From Hygrocybe punicea (lineage: Eukaryota; Basidiomycota; Agaricomycetes; Agaricales; Hygrophoraceae): a stretch of DNA of 64,000 nt. The number at the start of each line of letters is the position of its first letter. Position 1 is the stretch's first letter. The DNA is taken from the NCBI GenBank assembly GCA_963556145.1, contig OY744465.1:6386001-6450000 (forward strand), in the 5' to 3' direction. Below are positions 1-10,890 of this stretch, one piece after another. The notes beneath the pieces were generated by a model. It was not told the origin of the DNA and ran no database searches. It saw only the letters and a list, made by a program, of their open reading frames with translations. The position numbers and the translations under genes were made by a program.

Positions 1-502
1 TAGTGATAGAAGCAAACACCTAGAACACATGTAAGAAAGTAGATGAATCATACGTTAGACACAACTCACAGACGGAATATGGCAATAATGCCTCGAGGCA
101 GTGACGGCAGTGAATGCCTAGAATACATGTGAGATGGCCGAGCAATTGTGAATAAGAGGCCACTCACCGACGAGATGTGGTCAACTTGCAATGAAGGTGA
201 ATTCATGCTGCATACAGATAAGAATCAAGACTTGACGAAGCCTCAAAAACGCACAATGTCGACATTCCGACACAACATGTAACTTTTCTGCTGTCTTGGG
301 GCCAAGTGGAAGGCACTTTGGCACTGTAGAACGACGACAATTATCATCGCGATTCAGGAACCAAGCGCAAATTCGTGACATGCACTGCCAAAGTTCCAAG
401 GAGAGGGAGCCATACACCAACTGGTACATCGGACAGGATTTGGGAGAAGAGGTGTACAGCTATCGAGAGTAGGAATATCAACAGATATTGGAAAGCTTGC
501 AT
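1..502 (-). CDS. Small signal-peptide or membrane gene of Helitron A (partial at window edge)
   Basis: Multi-exon gene on the minus strand starting at ATG 502. Exon 1 begins MQAFQYLLIFLLSIAVHLFS, a hydrophobic N-terminus typical of a signal peptide or membrane anchor, followed by DVPVGVWLPLLGT. The copy C gene (start 50475) begins MRAFQYLLIFLLSIVVHLLS and shares the downstream exon order, with short introns ending in TTCTAG. The gene lies downstream of gene 1 in all three Helitron copies. I recognise no domain, and later exons run off the left end. The function is unknown; exon boundaries are inferred by comparison with copy C. Confidence 0.5.
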
Positions 503-1210
503 TTTTTATCGGAAGAAATTGTATGTGCACGCAAAGTGTGTAAATAAAACTCCGCTCCGCTGCCAGTACGCTCATTATGCAACAGGCAAGCACTGGCAGT
601 GTCGTAAATCTGGGTGCAAACCCTGATGCTGGGATTGGACCACTTTGTTTTGTTCTTATAAACGAGGTAAATTTCGTTTCCATTGATTACCTACTGACTA
701 CAAGACCAGTCAACAGCGATGGCGAGCAGCAGAATGACCAAACTGCAAACCCAGAGGCCTGATGCTGTGGGATGCTTTGAAGATGTCGCTTATAAACGAG
801 CAGCAAAATGTCCAAGTCAACGCCGACCCGAATGCAAACACTGATGCTGAGATTGGGACCACACTTTGCTTCGTGTATTAATGAGGGAGTATGCTGCGTC
901 AATCAATATGCCATTGTTGTGGATGAGGTACGCAGCAACACTTCGTGAGATTGATGCGAGAAATATTCATCCAGAGGCAGGGGACAGTACGTCGTTCGCC
1001 AATACGAAAACGGTCAACCCTCCTACGTAGGGCCTTACCCTATGGGTTTTTCAATGATGAGCCATCCTGACGTTGAAATTTTCTATGGCCAAGGGGCGGG
1101 TGCACCCTCGTCATCACCATACGCCATACCACTAACTTATCAAGGACAATTCTGAAGCCCTCAGCCTGAGCAACCGCCACCTTCCGCCTCTTCCTCTCCC
1201 ACACCTCATT
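503..1210. other. Helitron A spacer between small gene and captured fragment
   Basis: No supported gene. Part of the stretch (around 670-730, minus strand) resembles the region upstream of the copy C small gene near 50085-50115 and 50300-50340, including a TTGTAGT core and a following TGGAAACGAAA. This marks it as element sequence rather than host DNA. Confidence 0.4.
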
Positions 1211-1690
1211 TTGGTTCCTCCTCACCGACAATTAATCCTGAACCCATCTGTTCATCGAACACCGGAAGCAAGCACGTCAGCGACAAGCCTGTTGTCCATC
1301 GTCATTATCATCCCAACCCCCCCTCACGGATCCGGGGTTGGCAATGTTCCATCCGATACTAGTCACGATGAACTATGGCAGTTTTTGATCAGCCATTGTC
1401 ACCATTCCCGAAATCACGAAGCCAGTCAGACGAATTCTTGTCCTGTGGAATGGTGTCTATCTTCCTCATGACATGCTCGAATTGTGCGTTTATTCATTTC
1501 GAGACCGAGGCATATCCGCAAGCTGCAATTTCCCGTTTTGATGGCCTGCCATTGCGTATCGGTGATCTGCATCGTCTGTGCATCGTATGTCGAGTTAGAA
1601 GAAAAGATGATGACCTGAAGGCTACGGTTGGTGCTCAACGGGGAGTGGGTATGCACAAACGGTGGATCAATAAGAACCTGCAATACTTCT
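1211..1690 (+). pseudogene. Captured fragment of an RRM/YTH-family-like RNA-binding protein
   Basis: Broken plus-strand coding remnant. It reads VGNVPSDTSHDELWQF around 1335-1385, then SNCAFIHFETEAYPQAAISR around 1473-1535, then CRVRRKDDDLKATVGAQRGV around 1588-1650. This succession (a GNVPSD opening, a CAF.HFE RNP1-like strand, a CRVRRK.DDL tail) is what I recall from the RRM region of fungal YTH-domain (YT521-B-like) proteins; the family name is from memory. Frame changes between the segments and the absence of start, stop and the YTH domain show a fragment. It lies inside Helitron A between gene 1 and the small gene, opposite in strand to both. A captured host exon set is the simplest reading. 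Copy C has a NACHT fragment at the same place. Confidence 0.5.
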
Positions 1691-1945
1691 GGTGTTTCAC
1701 CTTCTGGTGTGCCGAAGATTCTATCGAGCTCTCCCTGACGTCCGTATCGCTATCCAGCGTTGTTCCCCACTAGGAGGAGCCAGAGAGGAAGATAGGAACA
1801 AAGTTGTTGTGGGAGCAGTGGTTGTTATCGACCGACTCATGCACCATTCATGATGATAGAGACGGGGCCACAGGGCCAATGGTTTTCATAGCAAAGACAG
1901 GCGTACAGTTTAACAAAGACATAATCAAGGCCTACGAAGTTATTC
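1691..1945. other. Spacer downstream of gene 1 in Helitron A
   Basis: No gene recognised. This is the 3' flank of gene 1 (minus strand), shorter than 300 bases. Confidence 0.3.
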
Positions 1946-4569
1946 CTACACCCCAGGAGCAGTAGCAGCGACACCCAGTAAGATTACAAACTGGATATTG
2001 GAGGAAAGTATTGTCATCCCAGATCGCTCACCAAAATAAGTGCTGAGTGTATAACCGACGGCAACTACGGAATGGGCAGGAAGGTCCCGAACACCCTTTC
2101 TGTACAGGGGGAAACTCGACAGATTCTGGAAATCGTCACCCGTGAAACAAAAGGCACGACCCATCTTAGCACGGCCATCGTATATCGGGACTGCAAAAAA
2201 GTTCAGGTCAAGAATGATGTCAACAGGTAGATAAAAAAACGATGAGTACTTCTCTCTTCAAAACCGCGCGAAGCTGGATAGGCACCCCGCCCTCTTTCAC
2301 CATGAGTTCCTGACATGAAAGAGCTGGTGACTGTCATAAAAAGGCCACCCGATTTACTTGGAGATGCGGGAGCACTCGCAGCTGTAAAAGAAAACACAAA
2401 CAATAAATAAACAAGAAAAAGTAATGCAACCCATGCTTACGTTGCCTCCGCGTGAGGAAGGATATGCCGAAAGCAGATACCGTGCCAGATATCACCTCAA
2501 AGTTGAACAATTTACCCCATAGAGAGGTATCCCTATGCATTTCTTGCGCGAAGGGAGCAATAGTGATCTTGTGAACGGGATACGGCGCATTCGCAGAGCC
2601 TCCAGAACCCTCCTCTATAAGAAAACACTCGGTTATGATGCCCAACATAATCCCGACAGCATTACTCTTGGTATCGGCAATCTTCAAGCGACGCGATTCT
2701 ACAATTAGATAATCGGGATGGACTCTGCTGGTGTTGACGAAAGAACCAGACTTGACGAAAACGAGACCTTTCAAAAGAGAGCTAAAGCAGATGTCAAGAT
2801 AATTTAAAATGATTAAAATCAATGGCGTACTTGACGGAAGACTCAGAAAGAATCTTGACAAGATTTGAAAATGTGACACGAGGTGATCCAATGTCAGCAT
2901 TGACCGAGAAGGGCTGAACATCACAGAAACGGCTGTAAAAGGTCTATCGTATCAGACAGTATCACAACAACAGATAAACAGATACATACCTGAGAAATGG
3001 GAGGTTTTCGTATATCTTGTACAATGCCGGGTCCTGCACATCCCTGGACATCACTGCATGACTCGCGTCATCATCTTCGACACCACTGGCTGCATCACTG
3101 GCTGCATCTGCAGACGAAACAGAAGAATTGCCATCTCCGCCAAGGCTTATATGGCACTCATTAGTGGCAATGTTTTACATAACCAATGGACCTCACTGAC
3201 AGGCCGGTATTCGGTGCACTATTCTCGGGCACCACTTCTGAGGCAGACACAGTGTCCGATTCATTTCCATCAATATCTATGGCATTGGACCTACGCAAGC
3301 ACACATTACACGAATGGCAGCAGCATCAAAGTTGTGTCGATATACGTACAATGGTATATCTTCCTGTTTGACCTTTACGACATCACCAGATTGGGAGGCG
3401 GAAACCTTTTGGAAAGAGGGAGCAACGACTTCCTCAATGCTGCTAGAGACTGGTTACCGAAAGGACAGCAATATATGTAAAGACTTACAATATTTCCCCA
3501 GGCGAAGTTGACGGGGGAGCAACTTGGACCTCCATATCATCAACAGTTGTATCTGGGACCTGGGCCAACAGCTTGCTAGCTTGCGACGAAGTGACCGAGC
3601 GCCTTCAAAAATATCAGGACAAGAGCAGGGTGAGGAAATTATAAAACTCAAACGTACGGCTTTTCATTCATGTGAGCCTTCTCAGTCTTAACTTTTGTCC
3701 GGCTACAACACATGAAACCATAGAATAAATATGTCACAGGAAGAGATACTACCTAGAACGGGCTCTCGTAGGGGAAGGGGAGATTTCAGGGTGTTTATTT
3801 TCTGAGCTGAAAATGACACTCAGTAATTAGAAGTGGAGGCGAAAAGTGACGATAAATTTACATGAAGGGAAGTTCTTCGGCCTGGCCAGGTATATCCTTT
3901 GCAACCGAGCGCTTGCCCTTGGGCGTGGACTTTCCTTTGGTACTCACAGCCTTGCCCTTCATGAGAGGCGACCTGCACATAGTCAGTAAGAAGTAAGACA
4001 TGCGAAGTGGCCTTGAACCTTATTATCTCCTCTGTAGATAACTCCGACAACTCGGCATCGCTACCAAAGGAGACGGAAGAGCTTATGCCAAGGAGTGCAG
4101 CATCAACCTTTGCACTGAGTGGTGCAAATAAGTCAATATACAAATGTTAGATAAACAGAATACGAACGAGAGCGAAACGGCTGGGAGCTGAACATAATCT
4201 TCAGAGCCTGGGGCAGGGACAGGTCCCCTCTTTTTTTTCACGGGAATTTCTGACTTCTCCATAACCTAAATATGATATAGTAGTATGCTAACGGTAGACA
4301 TCAGATGAAGATACGAACGTTTCAGAATCGGAAGGAACGAAGATCGCTTGTGCCTTACGCTTAGTTTGGCTGGACCCGGTCAAGTCGAGAGCAAACATAC
4401 AGACAAGAGGAAGAACTTACCGAATCGAAGTTGGAGACTGAGGCGGAGCTACACCTTTTTTCATAGATTTGGCAGGAGAACTAGCAGCATAAACACTAGC
4501 CATTAGATATAGAGTCACTGCAGAAAATACCAATGCTAACCGTTTCGAGGTGGAAGTTCAGGTAGACAT
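1946..4569 (-). pseudogene. Helitron accessory gene 1, copy A (early stop at codon 4)
   Basis: Multi-exon minus-strand gene, homologous along its length to 46595-49015 (C) and 38125-40666 (B). The N-terminal part is Ser/Lys-rich and low in complexity; it includes SPAKSMKKGVAPPQSPT (around 4440-4490) and an acidic motif VDAALLGISSSVSFGSDAEL (around 4035-4110). The conserved C-terminal part holds GLVFVKSGSFVNTSRVHPDY and EMHRDTSLWGKLFNFEV, and ends VVAVGYTLSTYFGERSGMTI..IQFVILLG. The first exon reads ATG TCT ACC TGA, where copy C has MSART, so a CGA codon has become TGA at codon 4. A downstream start cannot be excluded. The family is unknown to me. Its divergent partner is gene 2 at 5559. Confidence 0.7.
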
Positions 4570-5558
4570 GGTAGGTTGCAAAGTTACGGTTGGGAGTTGA
4601 GGCACGCAAACTGCACAAAACGTTGGGAGACTTATAGTAGCAGCGTTAGCGCAGCCCGCCAAGAAGGATGACAACTGCACAACTGCATTGAGGCATGCCA
4701 TGAACACCGCTGGAAGTCACAATAACACCACAGTAGTATCGAGAGAAGCGCAATGGTCAACTTCAATGTCACCCAAACATGGCAAAAGCGGTGAATTTTA
4801 GGACTACTGGCTGGACATCATGATAATAACCTCTGAGACAATCCTCTCAATTCATGTGCTGTTCTATGCTCTGACATTATGGCATTTCCATAGGACCAAA
4901 ACTGTGATCAATGGCAACACCGTTCCATTCATTTACGACTGAAAATTGCAAGATCCCATATCAGCAACTGATCCGCAATTGTAGCCAACATGTGTGGACA
5001 GGTAATTAATACTATCGAAGAGCGGATATGTGAAACACGTACTAAATCAAGAACAATGGCTCCCAGCAAAGAGATGGCGATGGGTTTGTATCAAGCGAAG
5101 TAGAACTGGGACCCGAAACGCACACGGCAACGTCAAGAACTAGATCCAAAAAATAATAAGAATCTATGGTGGACAAGACAAACAACCTTGTGAGTGGCCT
5201 ACAGCAGAATATGCATGGACACATACTGAAACAACATAGAAGAGAAGCCATGGATTCAGCAACGATCTATCAAGTGGAGCTCGGACTCAGGCTGAAACCC
5301 GGTGCATGAAGCAAAAGCGGCAGGTACTGCGACACATGAAAGTAAATACTTATGGCAATTTAGACACATAAAGCAACACCAACCTCGTGTGCCATGAGAA
5401 AATTGCCATGGCACATAGCGGATGAGCCGGAGTCAAAATATGTCTTTGAAGTGGCAAATGCAAAGGAACCTGGTCCCGAAGAACCGAAGAAGGAATATAT
5501 CGGCTGCCTGTTGCATGATAAGATATGCACGCAAACTCCCCGAAAGTCAACCACTGCG
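4570..5558. promoter_or_regulatory. Divergent intergenic region between genes 1 and 2, copy A
   Basis: 989 bases separate the two start codons. The spacing is similar in B (865) and C (847), so both genes probably share a bidirectional promoter. A short block containing GGCATGCCATGAAC (around 4692) has a near match in copy B (ACATGCCATGAAC, around 40844), which may be a shared control element. No other gene is seen here. Confidence 0.45.
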
Positions 5559-6757
5559 ATGGACCAAATGTACGACCTGCAGGGTGCGAGTGAGTGCAAT
5601 ATGCAGGATACAAAACTATACGAATAATTGATCCTTACCTAGGCAACGCGTTGGAAAAACTTGCATCTGAGCAGCCGGATAACCGTCAGCTGGCCAAAGC
5701 AACAAAAGTGGGTAATGACCAAACAGCAACTGTGACGCAGAGTTGTGTGACTCACGCACCACACAGACAGCAGATTGGGCTCGTCGAATAAATATAATCA
5801 GCATGGACCGGCCACCAACCTGGCGACTCATTGACGTGTCAACTGGAGATGGTAACAAGGAAAATGGTGGGGCGATGGAGGAGAAAGTTTATACAGTCCA
5901 AGGCATTGTGTGTGGAATGGTGCTTCCGCCTCTATCGGAAAAGCCTTCGTGAGTAGATACTTATGGATATCCAAACTGAAATTGTACCTTCTGACCATTC
6001 CAATAGTGTAACACCAGCACACTAGAAGTTCATTCGGCAGAGTCTTTCGATCACTGGTGCTGGAACGCCAACCTTTGAGGAAGCCGTGAAGGCAGCGCAA
6101 GAAATTTATGTGCAATATCATCGGCAATTCCCTGACGGAAAGCTTGAGGTTTGGAGCGCTGCAACCTATGCAGGGCATCACGCCATCAATGTTTCAAACC
6201 GATATTTCACACCAAGGAGAGACGCACCAGAGGTGGAACATATACCATTTGGTGAAGCCGTTGATCCCCATGGTATTCTGGAGGATATGGCCAAGTCTGG
6301 CTATGTACATGGGGAGGAAAATCACGTCCAGTATTACATATTCCACGTCGATGAACAAGGGTCCAAGAGGTACTTGGTGCAACTTCAAGGAATCGCAGCC
6401 AACTGACAAATAAAATTACATAGCTACGAAAACACCAAACCGCAGACGTTTCGCATTGGGGATATTGTCGAAATCCAGCTGTCTTTCGTTTGTGTTCCAC
6501 TCAAAGGCCAAAATGTCAAGATGTTGACGGTTCTACATTCAATTGCATTGCTCGACAGTACATTTACTCAGGTACGAGACGAGTTATCCAAAAACATAAA
6601 TTACATGTTAAAACTAGAGGATCAGGATGCCCTGCGGAAACATATGATAAAGCCTACTATCCAGGCCAAGCTAACGCTCAAGCGGAAAGTAGGCTATGAG
6701 GACACTACCCAGGCTGCAAAGAGGCAAAACCTAGATATAATGGAAATCGGAGAGTAG
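5559..6757 (+). pseudogene. Helitron accessory gene 2, copy A (one in-frame stop)
   Basis: Multi-exon plus-strand gene starting MDQMYDLQGA, with introns of roughly 55-65 nt. It contains DWARRINIISMDRPPTWRLI, EEKVYTVQGIVCGMVLPPLS, SLSITGAGTPTFEEAVKAAQ, RDAPEVEHIPFGEAVDPHGI and GDIVEIQLSFVCVPLKGQNV. It ends in a basic tail (LKRKVGYEDTTQAAKRQN) before TAG at 6755-6757. At the start of the exon beginning about 6007, copy C reads VNPARYKF but copy A reads VTPAH-stop-KF (TAC to TAG), so this copy is probably dead. I recognise no known family; the GDIVEIQ.SFVCVPLK segment could be a beta-rich fold. It is head-to-head with gene 1. Confidence 0.7.
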
Positions 6758-6792
6758 GACTTAGTACGATGTAAAACGAATGAACACAAGAT

Positions 6793-7146
6793 TCATTGTA
6801 CCGTGATTGCGGGACGAAACGCCTCCAAATGCAATTCCGTTGTTAAAAAGTCGTGCAGCGAATTAAGCAACTGAACGGTTTGTCGACTCTGTCGCCGGTG
6901 ATTCGAGAATTCCGCGAATGTACTCGTACACAAGAACATAAACTTCAGAGACTGTCTGCAAATAGCGGACTTGCCCTGGCCAGGACCAGAAAGCCTGCAA
7001 ATGGGGTGACCACCACGATCATCTACCCATTCAACGGCCTGTGCAAAAACCTGCTCACGAGTGCCTTTCTTGTATCGGGAGACTGGTCCAGCACAATTGT
7101 AGCCGCCCTCAATGATAGGTAGGATCCAGCTGTTCCAGAATTGCAC
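6793..7146 (-). pseudogene. Captured NACHT/STAND NTPase fragment
   Basis: Minus-strand remnant with KGTREQVFAQAVEWVDDRGG followed by HPICRLSGPGQGKSAI and RRQSRQTVQLLNSLHDFLTT. The order (KGTRE..WV, then a P-loop GKS, then RR...TV) matches the N-terminal NACHT region of Agaricomycete STAND proteins. The P-loop is one residue short of the usual GPAGSGKS form and the fragment covers only about 100 residues. It lies in Helitron A between gene 2 and the 5' end. A captured host fragment is likely. Confidence 0.55.
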
Positions 7147-7354
7147 CAGTAAGCAGAACGTAAGTATGGAAAGCTTCGATGTTAACGTTGTATCGCACCA
7201 ATCTCAGGTTGGAAGTAATCGTGGATCTAGTCTCGAGCAACACAGGCCACCTGCAATGCAGTCGGGTCAGAACAATGATAGCGCCAACGACACTCGAAGA
7301 AAGAACTTGACATATAAAAACCGACAAGTGTGGCTGCAGCAAGTCTAAGACAAA
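7147..7354. other. Helitron A 5' interior next to Plavaka insertion
   Basis: No gene seen. This is the continuation of Helitron A on the far side of the Plavaka transposon; it joins to 13684 once the transposon is removed. Confidence 0.4.
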
Positions 7355-7394
7355 CATCAGCAAATCAGCATTTTGTCTGAGAACACTGAGAGAC

Positions 7395-7480
7395 CTGAAA
7401 TTCTCTGAACCATCTGAACCATTTCTGAACCATCTGAACCATCTCTGAACCATCCGAACTGTCTCTCTGAACTGTCTGAC
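7395..7480. repeat. Left subterminal repeats of the Plavaka element
   Basis: Six to seven short units of the TGAACCATC / TGAACTGTC type in direct order. They are probable transposase-binding sites near the terminal repeat, as is usual in CACTA-type elements. The right end has degenerate counterparts (GTCTGAACC, TCTGAACTGTCTG). Confidence 0.6.
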
Positions 7481-7529
7481 GTGCAAAATAAGATATATAA
7501 TATATAATATAATTAGATAGAAGTGGAAG

Positions 7530-10500
7530 TTAAAAGGCAATCTTGTTCGCATGATGATCAGCAAACTTGTTAACGTAGTATGATCGGAAGGCTCCCAGTG
7601 AATTTGAAAAGGTGATATGACGAGGAAGGAACTCCTCCCCAAACACCGGAACAAGCAGGGCTCCTCGCAGAATGCATTCAGTATGAATGACAGCTTGAAC
7701 TGGTGTCCCATTGTGATCCCGGTCCGGCTCAACAATCCACATCCCAGTATCTTCACAAGGGGCATCACCAATTGTAGAAAACCACTGCACTAATGCACAT
7801 GGGTATTGCTTCGCTTCGTGAGTGAACCTAAAGAAGAATCGGACACGGGCAACATGCAAGCTATGCATTCCTTCCAGGTCTGTGTCCTTTGTGACGAAAA
7901 TACAGTCATTCTGCGGCACGCCACCATACCAAGATGCCGTTGCCCGAATCCTCTCACAATACATGCCCCCAATCCCAGATGGGTCACTGGGCGCATAGAA
8001 CTTAGCAACTGCTGACGGGACAACATAAATGCGGCTTCGAATGAGGGGACATTGGTCAAGGTCCACTTCTGCTCCAGGTAAGATAGCATCCGGGTGCAGT
8101 TGATCATAAAGGAATCGGCGCATGAGCTCGGGGAGCCCTGGAAGGTCAAGTTGTTCTATGAGAGAATGCAGCTGACGAGGATACTGAGATTTGGGTGCTG
8201 CCAACGAAGTAATTAGTTACCGAAATTTGCCTTCAGCCAGGAGATTACACACCCGAACGAATTGGCAAAGTAACTTCTGCAGAAACATGGGGACCCAGAA
8301 CAGCACCCGCATCAGCACCATTTAGTTGAACGTCCAGCGGGACCGGTGTAACCTCAGTTGGATCTGGAGGACGACCACGAATGTCAATGCCAAGCATCCC
8401 TCGTTCCATAAAATCAACACGAGATGCGGCCAATTTATCAAGCCACTGATTGGTAAGGAGCATTTGCCCGAGTGCTTTGTGATGACTTGAACGGCGCCAA
8501 GGTTCCTTGACGGCTTTTATGTGTTTAGACTCTGTTATCGATGAGCAAAGTCCATTGAGTGAGCCGAACTGCTCAATAACCCATTGATAGTGGACCAAAG
8601 AATGCTGCCTCGGCAATGAAATGCCATCTGGGCAGACACCCTCAACCTCAAAGATCACTCGATCACGATGAAATCGGGCAAGGGCATCATCCACAGCTGC
8701 TAAGCTTGCTTCTGTATGGACAGAACGGCGAACGAGGTAGCAGAAATCTAGAAATGCCGCTATTGCCCGAACCATTTGGGCAGGTACATGGCTGGCAATT
8801 GCAGGGAGATATACCTGAAAAGGAATATTAGCATAAACCGCTCATTGTTAGACATTGTACAGATACCTTCATAAGGGCCTTGGAACCGTCTCCAGTCCAT
8901 TGTGCAAAGCCTCGGCCCTCTGGGAAACACCGTAAGCCAGGAAAAGGTGGCACAGCAGCAATCATGAGTCAATAATGGGACATTAGCGGCAAAAAAATAA
9001 AATAAATGGAAAATGTACCGGCGATCAATGTCAGCCAAGATTCTAGCCACGCCAGCTGCACCATGTTTGATTTCTAGATACTCATTGACCCAGGTGACCA
9101 AATGGTCCTTAAATGTGCCCTTAATGACCTGGTGGAGAAGATTGGATGTAATAAGTTCATGTATGTCGGCGCGAGGGAAGGATGCTGTGAAGGGCTGGCA
9201 ATAATTTTGAGTTAGCATGCCATGGAGGTCAAGATAAGAAGGTGAATGCATACCATAATGTCGCCAACTACACCAAAGTCCTTCCACAGCACTTTGAGAT
9301 CAAATTCCTCGATAAGCACAGCTGAGTAATCTTGGGTGCGATGGAGGCCTTCGCCGTCCAGATTCTCTGGTATAGCTGTGCATCTTGAGTTGATACAAGT
9401 CAGTATCCGACTGTGCAGAGGAAAATCACCAACTTAACATACCTTGGGCACCAACCCTGAACGACACATGAAAGAAGTACTTGCTCGGGATAATCCGCAA
9501 TATAAGGGCCAATCCCATATACTACTCGACGATAATGACCATCGGGACACAGCGTGATCTCTGGTGTAGTCATGCCTGAGCGGAGCGGTTCCAATATTGC
9601 GGCCAGAGATGAATGAAATAGTTGACGGCGAAATTTCCGAAATGTTGGGTCGGCCTCGTATTCCTTGTCCGCTATAGGCAGGTTCTGTCAATGATCAACA
9701 CATCTAGTTTGGATCACGTACTTTTGGGTATGGCAAGAAATCCTAAAATAGAAACTGCATTTCGGTGAGCGCGTCGGGTACTGCTGTGGACATTCCCCAA
9801 GGAAGCATACAGTGGGTAATATTGAATGTTCCCTGTACCAACCGATACCGTTGTCTTATCGCTGCCCAATATAATCGGAACAAACATCGCTCCATGGGCA
9901 TCATCAGATTCTGCAATAATATCCTGAAAATGGCATGTTAGCATGGAATTCAGCTGGGAAAAGAAACCACACACCGCCTGACGCCAAGCCCAATTACCAG
10001 ACATCAGGTTTGTCCACCTCTGCTTCCCATTCTCATCGAAATCTTGATATGGTGCATAATCGATTTCGTCTTTGAAATCTGGGTTGGCGAGTTGGTTCTG
10101 GATCACCAGACGTGGATTGCGGTGCCATACTTCATACTCCGTAGTCATCCATGGTGGGATATTATCGACAGGTTGTCTGCCAGCATATGAGACGGAAAAT
10201 GAGTCCCATGGCGCATTCCCGAGAGTGGTTGAGTCAATCAAGTCATAGAGATGCTTTTTGCAAGTAAAAGGTGGGGTACCACTGTGGTTGGCCCACATGT
10301 CCATGAGATCATTAATCTGTTCTCCTGGCATCTGGTTTCGACGGAAAAGAAAGTCTGCAATCTCAAATTCAGAGCGAGATGCGTAAGGTGAAAAGTCATT
10401 AGAAGATTTATTCTCCGGAGTTGGTGGCATAAGAGAATCAAGGTAATTTCCATTCCTTTCACAAGAGATTCCTGGATAATCTGTTAGGAAAATAAATGAC

Positions 10501-10778
10501 GGTGCTTAGAGGATGTACGTACCATCAAGAATTGGATGCCGCTTGTGGGAGCCTGAATTAGGAGTGAATGATTCCGAGTCTCCATCTCCGTGCCAGTTCT
10601 CATCCATAAACTCTCAGTTGGCATCAGTCTGAATGGGTGGAGATCGTCGAGGTTGTTGTAGTATTGGAGGATGAATGGAATTCTTATGTTGCGTGTAACC
10701 AGAGCGGTTTTTGAAACTCCTGTTCTTGCCTTTACACAACCCCAGGTTGCAAAAAAATGTGCGAGATTGAGCTGACAT
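7530..10778 (-). pseudogene. Plavaka transposase
   Basis: Multi-exon gene on the minus strand. Exon 1 starts MSAQSRTFF and includes a C2H2-type finger CNLGLCKGKNRSFKNRSGYT..H....H typical of Plavaka N-termini. It continues with FSPYASRSEFEIADF, a WANHSGTPPF region, NPDFKDEIDYAPYQDFDENG, and the core motif MFVPIILGSDKTTVSVGTGN (around 9830-9890). Next come the FTASFPRADIHELITSNLLH region and GLCSSITESKHIKAVKEPWR (around 8500-8560), then the C-terminal part ending at TAG 7530-7532. These motifs are diagnostic of Plavaka as I know the family. An in-frame TGA in exon 1 (after PPIQTDAN, near 10614) suggests the copy is inactive unless that stretch is spliced out. Confidence 0.8.
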
Positions 10779-10890
10779 GTTGATGGCAGTACAAGACGGA
10801 GTGGCAACTACAGTTGAAGGCGATGGCCCCAGGCCAGTTCAAAGTCCCTGGATATAGGACTTTAAAAACAAAAATAAAAAGTCGAACGAC
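10779..10890. promoter_or_regulatory. Divergent promoter of the Plavaka gene pair
   Basis: About 110 bases between the transposase start (10778) and the companion gene start (10891). It must hold both promoters. No clear TATA box seen. Confidence 0.35.
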